DNA of 64,000 nucleotides from Progne subis subis (Eukaryota; Chordata; Aves; Passeriformes; Hirundinidae): the NCBI GenBank assembly GCA_022316685.1, contig JAKJHU010000037.1, forward strand, positions 22,157,188 to 22,221,187, read 5' to 3'. The notes beneath the pieces are model-generated. The model ran no database searches and was not told the DNA's origin. It saw only the letters and a program-made list of their open reading frames with translations. Each line of letters begins with the position of its first letter. Position 1 is the first letter of the stretch. Made by a program: the position numbers and the translations under genes. Of the stretch, positions 46,201 to 58,360 are shown in pieces.

Positions 46201-47966
46201 GGTCACTTTGGTTGTTTCTTTTCTAACTTTGTGCCATTGAATGTGAGGAAAATCCAGCTTTACACACTGTGAATCTCCTTGCTCCAGGCTGTGATCGTGT
46301 TTGCTTGAGACTTTCTTCCAAAAATTCTTCTTCTAAGAGTTAAAACAATAGGCAACATTTAGATATTGCAGATGGGGGGTGGGGGGAGTTTAAAAGGTAA
46401 ATTATTTTTTTAAAAAAAGGTAGGTTTAGTGTTTCAGAGCCTTCTTTCACTGTTGCCACAGGATACAGGTCTCTGTAGTAGCTTCTGTTCTTGCATGGAA
46501 AGAAAGCACATTAATTTCATTTATACTAAGGACCTTCTTGGAAGCATCCTTTGAAAGTTTGCTTTTGTACTACCTGTTGCAACATCACAAGACTGGGCCT
46601 TCTTTCTTCAATTCCTTCAGTTTCTAAAATTTTCAGTGAGAATTTGATCAGCACTAACCTGGTAAGCTGAGCACAAATGTACATAAGCATCTGGCTGCAG
46701 AAGGCCTCTCCGTAGCTTTATTTTCTTGTTCTGATAACCATTTCCTTTGAAGTAAGGAGATCCTTTTTCTATCCTCTTTGTGCAACTCCTGTGTCTTGGA
46801 AACTACTGCAAAGGAGTTGCCCATTGAAATTCTGGCAATTTCTTTTCCCAAATACAAGACGTCACCTTCATCTAAGTAGTTATATACTCTCAATGCCTTT
46901 GTAGTTAAGGTTGGTAATATTATAGATTCTGTGCTGTGTTAATAGGTAGACATACACTGAGGGAGATGAATGATATAGAAAAGGTGGAAAACAGAAAACA
47001 TGGAGACCCCATTTCATACTCAATAAATCCACAGCTTTTCCAATAAAATAAGTCATTTATTTCAGGAATATGGGGTTTCCATTAGATCCACAATTACTTT
47101 TACGTCTTTTTGTACTTAACTGCAATTTGGATTTGTAACCTATACATATAAACCACATCTCTTGCAGAGGTGAGATGGACTTGAATTGCAGCAAGGAACT
47201 TCTGTCACAGCAGAAAAGGAGTACACAGACTCCTAATTCAAATACGCATTGGTACTGGATATTATGAATAGGTTTGCCTTTGCATATTTTTACAAAGGCA
47301 AATTTTACAAAAGAAAGGACCTCAGAAAGTGTTTTAGGGACTTCAAAATGAAGAAAAAAATTTTGATTAGAAAATAATGAATGGCAGTAAGGAATAGTGC
47401 AATCCATATAATTTTCATCATGGAAACATTCAATTGATATTTTCCTTGCCCTCATTTTTTTTTCCCCTTCAAAGAAGAATGTCCAAAGCTCTGTCTCCCT
47501 GTGTGAACATTTATGCAATCTGTAATAAAGGATGAATCTCTTACATATATTAGATTTCAGCTGAGCATATGTGTAAAATGAGAGTTCAGTACAGACATTT
47601 TTGGCTGCTTGGATGCTTTGTGCAATTTCACAATTGCATACCAAAGTTTCATTAACCTGTTCTCATATTTAATTTAGCTTCATTTAATTTTAGCGTTGTA
47701 GGAAGAATTACTTGATATTAAAATGTTGAAAACACTATAGATTTCCTTACCAAATTATTATTAGATTTGGTTTTGAATAACTTCTGTTTTGTCAGGACAG
47801 GTGTTATTGCATTTCCGTACCACAAAAATGTTGGATACTCCCAATAAATAGTCAATGATATAAGTTAATAATTATGATAAAATTATTATTTATTTTCTCT
47901 GAGATTATCAACATTTGGTTTATGTTAATGAAGTGTTTAAAACCTTCCAGTCAAATGAACCTCTAC
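43283..47966. other. Intergenic, no gene supported
   Basis: Contains a 195-codon minus ORF (47057-47644) without recognisable motif and a G-rich GGGGGGTGGGGGG at about 46375. No repeat family could be assigned. Confidence 0.5.
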
Positions 47967-48360
47967 AGAACTATAGAATAGTTTATGTTTGAAAGGACCC
48001 TTCAGACCAGGTCCAACTCTACAACCACTAAACCATGTCCCTAAGCCCCAGGTTCACATGTCTTTCAAATATCTTCAGGGCTGGTGACTCAATTACCAGG
48101 GTAATCTGTTCCAATGCTTGACAACATGTTTGGTGAAGAAATTTTTCCTACTATCCGAACTAAACCTCTCCTAGCAGAACTTGAGATTGTTTCCTCTTGT
48201 CCTATCACTTGCTATTTGTGCAGAGACTGACACCTGCTTTGCCACAGCCTCCTTTCAGGCAGCTGTAGAGAGTGATAAGGTCTCCCCTCTGAGCCTCCTT
48301 TTCTTCTTCCGGTTAAACAAACCCAGCTCTCTCAGCTGCCCCTCACAAGTACTGTTTTCT
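47967..48360 (-). mobile_element. CR1 LINE 3' fragment, minus orientation
   Basis: Contains GACCAGGTCCAACTCTACAA, TGGTGAAGAAATTTTTCCTA, TTTCCTCTTGTCCTATCACT and CTCTCAGCTGCCCCTCACAA, all reverse CR1 3' sequence. It is diverged and non-coding. Confidence 0.9.
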
Positions 48361-49170
48361 ATGATTTATATTAATAAAAAAATAGCTGATTTCCAAACGA
48401 TTTCAAATATTCATACTGTAGGTGAGATAAAAGTGGAGTCATAGGACATCAACCATAGTGGGTTACGTGAAGGCACAACCAAATCAATAAACTTTGAGTA
48501 TGTCAAATTTTGTTGTAATTAAAAGTGTATTTTAAAATATCACTAAGAAAGATACTATTTGCTATTCTAAAACAAATATTGAATACATAATAATGATAGA
48601 TATGAATAAAGATTGACTAGTATTTTACAAATTGGTTTGCTAAGATTTAAAGTGAGAAAGGACAGACTGCAAATTTTTGAATTATTTCAACTTGGCATAA
48701 ATCCAGGAAAATCTGGATGCTAATTTCATTAAAAAGTTTAATTTACTGCTGTTTCTAATTATTTCTTTGACATTCTCTTGTCTTGGTTTCTCAAATTTCT
48801 ATCTTCTATCAGTCTTGACCTTTACTACACCCTAATAATTTGCTGTACCTAAAATTTTTATTATACTTATTGTGCGAGTTAGCACAGGCAAGCAGCAGGA
48901 ACAACCACAAACCCACAGCTAGAGCACAAGCAGTAAATTTATATCCTTTACCTCACTACTGGGGTATGCCTGAAGCAAAACCAGGGCAGAGGCACACAAG
49001 CAGAGATGCACATGCTGTTGAACTCAGTCCACACTAGAGGATTACTAGCCTGCTGTTCACACTTGTTTATCAAGGGTTATTTCCAACTACAAAATCACTT
49101 GAGCATATTTACATTCCTCCTTGCCAGTCACCTTTGATACTAAACTCCACCTCATAACCCTGTAACCATG

Positions 49171-49305
49171 ATATTTAGATCTGAGGGGCACTCTGGAGGT
49201 TACCTAGTTCAAAATCCTGCTCAAAGCACGTCTATCTCAATTCAATTGCTAAGTATTTGTACTTTTATTTTAACTATCTCTAAGGTTATTTAGATTCCCT
49301 TTCAC
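49171..49305 (-). mobile_element. Short diverged CR1 3' fragment
   Basis: The segment TTTAGATCTGAGGGGCACTC followed by TGGAGGTTACCTAGTTCAAA and CCTGCTCAAAGCACG matches the reverse complement of a CR1 3' end. It then fades into AT-rich sequence. Confidence 0.65.
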
Positions 49306-49818
49306 ATCACATAGTAAAATAAATACATAATAGGATAGCAACACCATATCTTTTTAAAAATTTATTTCTTTTTTTGCAGTTTTTCGAGTTTCATCCCGTA
49401 TACTTAATAAGTAGCAGGAGATTTTATGTTTGCTTGTTGAACAATTTTTCTGGCTTATCTTTAGCTAAAGAAATCACCTTTACTACATGCAAGTACAGTT
49501 CATCTTGTGAACCAAGTAGACAGTCACTTCAGAAGAGCTCTTCTAGGCTCAACTAAAGTGCTTATGTTGCCACAGAAGGAAGACCTATCATGAGCACCTG
49601 GTGATTCATTTAAGTTTCTTCATCTTCTCTGTTGACTGCTTTAATGAAAAACACATCTGATTTTCTGTGTTATAACCTGGTAACAGAGATAAGTCCTCCA
49701 AGTTCGTGGTCATTTCTAACAAACATACATAGACCTTCAAACTTTCCTTATAGGAAATTAACATCTACTAGAATAAGGAGGTGATACAGATCTGCTTCAT
49801 GATGTTATCTGTTGGAAA

Positions 49819-49862
<44 letters not shown>

Positions 49863-51125
49863 CTTTCTGATTCTTTCTGAAACGGAGAAAATTCTGGGGT
49901 AGGGTAAAATGCTGGGTAAATATAGGCTTACATCGAACAGATAATTTTTTTGAATTCAGGCACAAATTAGTGTTGATTTTTTATTTTTTTTTTAATTCAA
50001 CAAAAGAAATTTTCTTGAACAGTCGATATTTGATTATTTATCCTTAGCCTCAAAAATATAAGTGAGAGAGGCAGCTTTTGCTTTAGTAACGTGAACTGTG
50101 CTAGGGGTCTGAAGAGTCAAGACACAAGAGTTTTTCAGGAAATCAAGTTTTTCTCTACCTCAGTCTGATTCTGAAGAAAGTCCTTATTATGCCATCCTTC
50201 AAAAAAGTGAGATTTTATGAGTTCCTAATAGAAGTTGAGTATTTTGACTGCTAATTGAAACTTGCATATTAGAGCCAGTGAAAAAATTATGCTCTTGGTT
50301 ATGCTGTATAGCCAAGCAGTCACTGAGGGCTGTTATATTTCTCACAGCTGGAGAACACAGTAGTTTTCAATCTTAACTCAATTTAAGGGAAAACAGCAAA
50401 ACTGAGAATGAACCTGAAACTTTTATGACAACAGAACATGAATTTTCTCCAACATAGTATAAAATTCTCCTTCAAAAATGGCCTTTGCCCCTGCAGAAAT
50501 GGATTTGTGAGGATTTATAGATATGGTACCAAAGCAATCTTTACAAATATGTAGCTACATAAACTCTGGTTACACTGTGGTAATTTAAACCTCACAGGCA
50601 TGTTTGTGCACTGTTCTTTTTTTCCTGCAGTCTCATAAGCAGGTTCAAATGTTTGGTGGCTTGGCAGTACGTTACTTTGATGCTGAGTTCCCTTTCTTCA
50701 CATTTAAGTACACAGCTGCAGGTCTGACTAAGACATAACTCTTAATAGATAAAAGTATAATACCCTGAAAATAATACAACCCCTCCTTAACTATTTCCCA
50801 TTTTGTTGTGATTATTTTTTTCTGAGTCTTCATTCCAGGTCAAAGAGGCCCTGGGTCCTGTGATGATCAGCATACAAGATATGGTGAAAATAATGGTAGT
50901 GCTTCAGGTCTGTTATATTTTCTTACCTGAAAACATGCTCAGTATTGTGTTTATATGCCAAGGAAAATGCTATTGATGGTTCTTCCTACCATGTGTGACT
51001 CACCTCAGCAGAAATGGCAAGAGTGAGATGAGCAGAAACAAACACAGCAGGATGGGTACACATGAGCAGGAAGGGGAAGAAACATTGGAACATTAAATTT
51101 CTCATTATCTGGTGCTCTCTGAGAC
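49306..51125. other. AT-rich intergenic stretch
   Basis: Only the (AT)16 microsatellite stands out. No ORF above 65 codons lies wholly in it. Confidence 0.55.
49825..49856 (+). repeat. (AT)16 microsatellite
   Basis: Sixteen AT units, followed by a duplicated TTCTTTCTGA. Confidence 0.95.
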
Positions 51126-51178
51126 ACTGTTCCATGTTTGCATGAGCTACTTTTCCCAAGCACTCCAAGTAGTCTACA
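51126..51178 (+). repeat. Left arm of a 53-bp inverted repeat
   Basis: Starts ACTGTTCCATGTTTGCATGA and ends AGTAGTCTACA. It matches the reverse complement of 52176-52228 at 52 of 53 positions. Flanking similarity fades within a few bases. Confidence 0.92.
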
Positions 51179-52175
51179 GGACCCTCCACAGAGGGGTGTT
51201 TTGTGACACCTTTTATATGAATACATACATCTATCACAAAAATATGCAATTTAAGATGACAAGCAATGTACAACATGTGAATGAGAAAAAAATGTAATTC
51301 ATTAAAATTGTAGTGGTGCAATAAGACTGCTATTCGTTTCACTTTTTAAAAATTTTACAAAGGTATAGGATGGTCTTACTTCACCCTATTTTTATCCTGA
51401 CTTCAGTGCAATACCCTGGGGGATAAATCAAGTTACAATCCTCAAGCAACCTCTCTTCATCAAAAATGAAATATCCCACTTAATATAAGACATCAATTAT
51501 CCTATGCCTTGTGTCAGAGGTAAATCTGGGGTGACATAATGGAATCAACTGTTTGGAAATTACATTTTGCCAGACCAGATACTTCCCAGAATTTCTCATT
51601 ATTAACACATTTTTTATGATTCTTCAGTTGAAATTAAACTGGTACAGAATCTGAGTAGGCTATATAAAGTCCTTTAGTCTCTATGTAAACAAAGCAAGGC
51701 ATTTTCTAGGCATCATCTGTCTTGTTTATTTGACTGAGGAAATTATGATTTCCTTTCTACCTTCATTTGGGTAAGGCTTGTTTTGCGTGTTTGTATGACA
51801 TTTTGTCAAACAAGAGAAATACTTTGCACATCTTCAGAACCACTAGTATTGACTGATCTGGAGACCTGATGCAAAACAGTGCCAGGTCAATGACATCTCT
51901 TTCAGGACAGTTCTTAAGGATGTAAATTTACCATAGGAGACTTCTTGATGTCAAAGGCTTTGACTAAATATTAATGCACACAGTTATTTTTGCCTTGACT
52001 GGTATATAATGGTTAGCATGAATAATAGTGTAGGAATTGAAACTAATTCTACATTTTATTGAAATTAAAGTACTATTCAAAGGCCCCAAATTGTTCCTCT
52101 CAAGAGCCAGTGGTCAATGAATCTGACAATAAATCTGAGGTGCAGGAAAGGATATGCAGCTGAACAGCTTACCTA

Positions 52176-52228
52176 TGTAGACTACTTGGAGTGCTTGGGA
52201 AAAGCAGCTCATGCAAACATGGAACAGT
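52176..52228 (-). repeat. Right arm of a 53-bp inverted repeat
   Basis: TGTAGACTACTTGGAGTGCT ... GGAACAGT, the reverse complement of 51126-51178 with a single mismatch. The spacer between arms is 997 bp. Confidence 0.92.
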
Positions 52229-52791
52229 TCTTATGAGGGAAGATGCCTCAATGTAGACATAATTTGGTTATATGTTTAGGATCATATTGTAGAAGAAGTG
52301 GGAGCATGACATACAGGGTTCCTTACATTCTCTAACCTTATCCTCACTGATAGATTTTCTCCCTCAGTTTCAAATGATACTTCCTTCAAGCTTCATCTCT
52401 GGTCGCCTGATCTTCCATTTTAAATTAATTCTATTTTTTCATCTGGGAGACTGTAGATTAACTAGATGTGTTTCAGGAGTATGGATACATAGTATGTGAA
52501 ATTAAAATTTCAGCATTTCCTGAAATGTGCAGGGCAGGCCCAAATATACCTTGAACCACCCATAAAAGGAAGCTCAATTCCCTTTTCCCTAAGAACCTGT
52601 TTTAGAACTTGTTAATTCTCTTTATTTTGTATTTGTCTCATTTCCTTCAGCAACAGAGGAGTCTTTTACCTAAGACCACTAAAAGGCAATCAGAAAGAAA
52701 CAGAAGAGGATTCCTTATAAGCTTGGTGCTAAACATGACAGAATCTTGCTGTTTCTCAACATAACAGAAACACAGGACAGTGTAAATTCAG

Positions 52792-52794
<3 letters not shown>

Positions 52795-52822
<28 letters not shown>
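52795..52822 (+). repeat. A28 run
   Basis: Twenty-eight A. No 3' gene end or pseudogene could be recognised next to it. Confidence 0.95.
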
Positions 52823-52826
<4 letters not shown>

Positions 52827-53334
52827 GGTGATCCACATGAAAGTCTCTGACAAGAGAAGAGAAAGCAGTTATTTCTTTAGCATGGCATATTTTGACCACA
52901 ATGACACCTTGGTATCACTCACTGCCCTAAGCTTTCTGGGCATGAGGCCAGGTGTGATTGGGCAATGATGTCTTTATGCCCTATATCCATCACGTCCATT
53001 TGTTTCAAAGTTGTTTAATAATGGTGTTATAAACTTTGGTACTTTTCTTGTATAGGAGGATTTGATTAGGTTTCCTAGATGATAATGAATACAATAAATA
53101 AATGCCTGTGCTATTGCTGTGTGTATTCAAAAGCAGTAAATTGCTCATCATTATTCTATTGCAGGAATGAAATTAAAAGACCATGCCATTAGCCAAGTGA
53201 TGATGGCTATAAGTTTTTAATCAAAACATGTAATTTTATGGCTTATAAGTTAACGGATGGTTGTGGAGCCATGATCAACATGTGGTTGATACATGATCAT
53301 AACACAGGTCTCAGGGAGGATCCTGGTTGATATG

Positions 53335-53354
53335 AAAAAAAAAAAAAAAAAAAA
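53335..53354 (+). repeat. A20 run
   Basis: Twenty A, 75 bp left of the 1.49-kb LTR-like element. Confidence 0.95.
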
Positions 53355-53428
53355 GCAGTTCAAAAATATGGCCAGGGCCTCATTTCACATCAGTAGTTGT
53401 CACCTTTTGCTATTTCTAGATAAAATAT

Positions 53429-54913
53429 TGTCATAGTTTTAATTTTAAACTAGGCAGAAACACTACTCAGTGTAGTGGTTTTAAGTTTACTAAATTTTGG
53501 TTTTGGTACTTACTCTTTTTATGAGAGAGAGACTAGGAGAAAAACAAAGCAGGCTTAACTTTAAAATTAACAAATAGTTTATTAACTTACACTAAAAGAA
53601 TAGAAAAACAGAAAGTTGGAAAAAAACTAAAATGGAATGAAACTTCAAAAACTTTTCCCTCTCTTTACAAACTGTTCACTTTCTTAAAAAACAACATAAA
53701 GAGACAAAACCTGTAATTTTCAGTCAGTTTCACTATCTGATAATAGTCTTTCATCAATTCATTAGGGGAAGAGTATCTTTTTGAGTCATGGATCCCACTG
53801 ACAACTTAGAGCAGTTCTCTTGTGGGTTTTAAACTGTCACAAAAACAATCGCCTGGAGAAACCTGCCTTTGTGACCCTCCCAGGAGCAGCTTTCTAAGCT
53901 GCTTATGGGTCATGGGTCTTAGACTTTTGCACATTGGGGTGTCACCTTTTAAAGATTAATAACTCCAAAGCAAAAGATTTTCCACTTCAAGTTACAGAGA
54001 TATCACGAACACTTTTGCTTAAATCTACACACAAATTAAAACAATCATCTCCCCAAATGCATATCTTTCCCATGATTTAAAGGAATGACTTAAATATAGT
54101 TCATTTCCATGGCTCAAGTAAGAATAGAACAACCAACTCTTCAACCCTCTGTCCTAATAGTCTGAAATTTTCACTCTTGCTCTACTGACTTCATCCTGCT
54201 GTTCTTCATGTTCACTCTGTTTTTTCTTACGCTCTCAGAGAAGGGCTGAGCTCTGGAAGCTTCATGTTGCTAAGAAAGAGTTAAATCTACTTAGAGTCTT
54301 TGTTTTTCCTTCTGTGGCTCCTGGTGTTAGATGTTTCAAGGCCGAGCTGATGAAGGAGGAAGAACTCACAAAAACATGAGAGATCGGAGCACCCAAGCAG
54401 TCTGAAATCACAGAAACCAGGCAGGATCATAAATGCCTTCTCAGCCCACCCTTCGGTGTAAATCAGAGTGGCTTCAGCCCAAATAGTGTCCATAGCTCTT
54501 ATCAGGGGCCTGGCAGAGATCTCTCCCTGCTCCAGAGAAATCTGAAGAAAGTAGATGTTAAAAATAGCAACTTCCCCTTCCTCCCCCTTCACCTGGGAGC
54601 CGATGGAATCTAGCCAGGCTTCAGGCCAGCTCCCCCACTCAAAAAGGGGGGAGCAGCAGGCCCAGCTCGATGTTACCTGTCTCTCTCTGGCCAAAGGAAG
54701 AAGGAAAAGACCCCACCCACAGGAAATCAAGGAGTTTTATATGGCACTTCCCAAAGTCGCAGCTAACAATTTCAGTGGTCAGAATAGATGTCAATATTCT
54801 AACTAACTCTCTGATAGGTCTCTGTCTCTTCCAAAGCAATTCCAAGGTCTTGACCTGGAGAATTATTTTACATTCTTTTATAACTAAAAACTAAACTGTA
54901 CTAACCCATGACA
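53429..54913 (-). mobile_element. 1.49-kb LTR-like element with perfect 5-bp target duplications
   Basis: Begins TGTCATAG at 53429 and ends CCATGACA at 54913, giving TG...CA ends and a 6-bp terminal inverted repeat (TGTCAT/ATGACA). It is flanked by AATAT at 53424-53428 and 54914-54918. On the minus strand an ATATAAAA TATA box lies at 54735-54742 and an AATAAA at 53578-53583. A 147-codon minus ORF (54287-54730) lies just after the TATA box and resembles no family I know. It is long for a solo LTR, so it may be a long-U3 LTR or a compact non-autonomous retroelement. Confidence 0.6.
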
Positions 54914-55786
54914 AATATGAAGACTGATACATCTAGATTTGTATGGTGATGGCAGCTCTCCTCAATATAACCTCTTCCATCTTCAGTCTTCTTTGTAACA
55001 AACTGGGTGTGTGACCTTCAGCTCAACATTTCAAGAATTGACAGCCCACCTCTGATATGTTTTGGGTGCACAGCCTTGACTCAGACTGCTCAGAAAGTTG
55101 CCAAGTTGAGACAAAGTTGTGACATAGTCTGCCAAATCTTTAAGAATTTTTAAGACATGGCTAATGAGGAGCCCAACATTTGATGAGAAAAATATTGGCC
55201 CAGCAGGGTATAAAATCTTCAAGGGTAGAAGGTGATGAGGATTCATCCAGCTGTCAGTGCTATAGGCATGTCAGTATTGATAAACTGATGTATGACAGCA
55301 GCTCAGCATCAGTCAGGGGCTCATTTCCAGCTCCCTGATTCTCCTCTCCCACAGACTGATTCTCTCCTCACTGGCAAAATATCTTTTGAGTATCCTGTTG
55401 GGGTGTAGAACGTCCTAATATCTAGCCTAGAAGGCTGTGAAATCCCAGCCACCACCTTCTGTGTGTGTTGACCAATAAATCACTGCTTTATACTTTTAAG
55501 CGTACTGTTTACAGGTCACCTTTGCACAGCCCAGGATACCTAAACAAAATGCCCCCCAAACATTTAAAAATACATAGATCTGTACACCCCTTTTCAGGAA
55601 CAAAACACACTGCACTTGCCTAGAAGAAAATATACTGTTTTGGGGACAATATGATAAACTCTGTATTTTTCTAGAAGCACAGAACAACCACAACAGCTTG
55701 TAAACAAAGGGAAGTTTGCTAGCTTTTGCTAAATGCACCATGTCAGCAGATATATGGAATAAGAGTCTAAGGTTATCAGCTCATCT

Positions 55787-56170
55787 TAGAATCATAGAAT
55801 ATCCTGAGCTGGGAGGGACCCACAAGGATCATCAAAGTCCAGCTCTGGCCATGCACAGGACAGCCCCAAGAATCATACCATGGGCTTAAGAATGTCATCC
55901 AAAATCTTAAACTCTGGCAAGTTTTGTGATCATTTCCCTGGGAAAACTGTTCCAGTGCCCAATCATGCTCTGGGTGAAGAATCTTTTCCCAATATACAAC
56001 CTAAACCTGTTCTGATATTGCTCCATGTCATTCCCTCGAGTCCTGTCACTGGTCTCAAGAGAGAAATCACTGTTTGCCCCTCCTCTTCTCATGAGAAAGT
56101 TGTAGTCAGCAATGAGGTCTCCCCTGAGTCTCCTCTTTGCCAGGCTAAGTGACCTCAGCCACTCCTTGTA
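55787..56170 (-). mobile_element. CR1 LINE 3' part, interrupted copy (left piece)
   Basis: Starts AGAATCATAGAATATCCTGA (reverse of the CR1 tail), then GGTGAAGAATCTTTTCCCAA, CAATGAGGTCTCCCCTGAGT and CTCAGCCACTCCTTGTA. The minus frame keeps recognisable CR1 ORF2 C-terminal residues (RRLRGDLIADYNFL). The same CR1 resumes at about 56705 after an insertion. Confidence 0.9.
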
Positions 56171-56700
56171 TGTTGCCGCAGCCCTCCCATTAGAGGGGTA
56201 GAAATAAGCCAAGACACATATCTCTTGTTTATCACAGTATGAAAAGAGTCCTGGTTTATTCCTCTTTACAGCTCAGCCATCTTCACTCCAACTATTCACT
56301 GCTTGAAGCAGGCTCCTGCTGTAGGTTTCCCTTACAGCCTCTGACTGCTGGTTATTTCCTGCTAAACTACGACTGCAGGTATTAGTTCACAGACTCTGAC
56401 TGCAGGCTTTTTCCTAGCTAGACTGTGACTGCAGGTTCCAACAACAGACTCTAACTGCAGATCCAGACTGACCTCACAGCAGTGATTCTCTTTCCCTAGA
56501 ATCCTTCTTCTTCATGATTCCCTCTTTCCCAAGGTTCCCTCTCCTTCATGATCCATTTTCTCACACTTATCTTTATTGGATATAGCTGTGACTCACCAGG
56601 GGCGAGGCTGTGTTGGGTAATTAACACAGCTGTTACTTATCAGGGACAAGGTCACCTGTGTTCCCTTCTCTTCCACTGGTATGGCTTCCTCTCCAATCCC
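56171..56700 (-). mobile_element. LTR-like insertion splitting a CR1
   Basis: About 0.5 kb of non-CR1 DNA between two collinear CR1 pieces. On the minus strand it has an AATAAA (56255-56260) about 85 bp before its end and would finish in CA at 56171, as an LTR does. It holds about six imperfect 27-33-bp repeats built on a CTGCAGTCAGAGTCTG theme (56315-56470). Exact ends and target duplication could not be fixed. Confidence 0.5.
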
Positions 56701-56704
56701 TTCC

Positions 56705-56785
56705 TCTTTGTAGCCCAGTTTTGGATGCTTTCTAATAGATTTAGATCTTTCTTATATTGTGATGGCCAAAATGCGTGAAAGTCCA
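56705..56785 (-). mobile_element. CR1 LINE, right piece of the interrupted copy
   Basis: CTTTGTAGCCC, then TTTTGGATGCTTTCTAATAG and TCTTTCTTATATTGTGATGG, match the next stretch of a reverse CR1 after the point where the left piece breaks off at 56170. Confidence 0.75.
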
Positions 56786-58286
56786 TTTGCTAGCTTGAAG
56801 GTCTAGAAATTATCTGAATGGGACCAGACAATGTTTCATTTCCTTCACTTGAAAATCAGAGAGAACAGAAAGCGGAAAAAGTGGAAGCTTGCCTTTAGTT
56901 TTCAGAAGTGGAAGTGGAGTTAATAGGTTGATCTACACTTTTAAATCCATCTTTTGCTTCTCTCTTCACAAGCTTGGACTATGTTTTCTGATTTGGAATG
57001 ATTTTTAACTTGTTTGAAAGTTGAATAGTGGTGTAAAAAAAATGAATTGCCTATAATACAAGATCAATATATATATTGAATTGAAATAATGGAAAAGATT
57101 TTGCACTTTGGCAAATGTCAGATGAGTTCAAAGAGAACCTGACTGTAAATACCCAGGACAGGTTTTTACCTTGTTTATAGAGGTGTATGTAACATAAGCA
57201 GTTTAACTGTTCAATGTGCTAAGTAGAGAAATGGTTTCTGCTTCTCTCGCTCTCTTTCTCTCTCTCTCTTTCCAGAACTTAAAAAATGTGTTTCTGTATT
57301 TTCAAGCAAGCTGTACTGTTGCTGATGTATAAGATCTCTTCTTGTATTTAAATCTGTTATTAAAATAGTGTTATAGCAGTGCTGGCTAATGAGATTTCTG
57401 CTTGCCTTTCTGGTGACTTGCTGGAGAATGAGGGCTCTGGGGCACTTGTGCTCCAGGGGACAGTGAGTGGCTGCTGAGCTGGCTGGAACACCAGATTTTA
57501 CCCTGGGGGTAAATTGTCCCAGTCTGTAGTGTTTTCATTCTAAATACTAAAATTTTAAGTTTCTCTCAGGAGACAAAACTTTTTCCAGAGAATTTTGATT
57601 TGGAATTACCAAAATCATCACACTAAAATGCCTTCTTCTCCCGGGTTATGTCCAAATACTTAATCTTGGTAATGCCTGCTGTAAAAACACTAGCTCCAAA
57701 TTTCCCTCTGTGGCATAGAATTTAAGATTCTAGATGGAATTGTAGAGAGAAAACAATACTAAACACTGTGTTTTGGGTTTGAATAATCTAATAATTTCCC
57801 ACCAGAAACATACTCAAAATGATCACCTTGTTTTTTGACCAAACAACATTTTGCAATAGACAGCTGTGCTATAAAATAAATGTTTAAAAAGTTATGGTTG
57901 TTATTTCTTAATTTCAGCCTCATATTGCTCAAGTCAGCAGAATAAAAAGCTCTACTATTTCAGCATGTAGGGGTCAGTACTAGATGCTGTCTTTGCTTTA
58001 TATTGAGCTTTCCTTTTTTTTAAGTAAGAAACTCAACCCTAAATATAATCACAACTCAGTGTCCTTAAAATAATAGAGTGATTATAAATGTCATATAAGT
58101 AATGCACCAAAACAGGATAAAGTTCACTGTAGGTCACACCTGCCATCAAGCTTAATATCTGCATCATGATGCTTTTCTGCTCCCCAGGCTCACTTTTGTT
58201 TATGTTGAGGCTGGTTCATCATAAAAAGAACAGCTGCTCTTTGTCACCCTTAATCTTCCCAAGGTAATTTAGATTGTTGAGGGTTT

Positions 58287-58360
58287 TTTTTTTTGTTTGT
58301 TTTTTTTTTTTTTTTTTGTTTTTTTTTGTTTTTTTTTTAAATACAAACAAACAAACAAAA
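58287..58360 (+). repeat. T-rich stretch followed by (CAAA)n
   Basis: T runs broken by single G, then CAAACAAACAAACAAA. Low-complexity. The minus ORF across it reads poly-Lys and is artefactual. Confidence 0.9.

Noticed and set aside
47057..47644. 195-codon minus-strand ORF
   Set aside because: Same chance argument. Cys/Phe/Lys-rich composition follows from AT-rich DNA, and no splice context or homology was recognised.
54287..54730. 147-codon ORF as a host gene
   Set aside because: It lies wholly inside the TSD-flanked element and has no recognised domain, so it is treated as part of that element.
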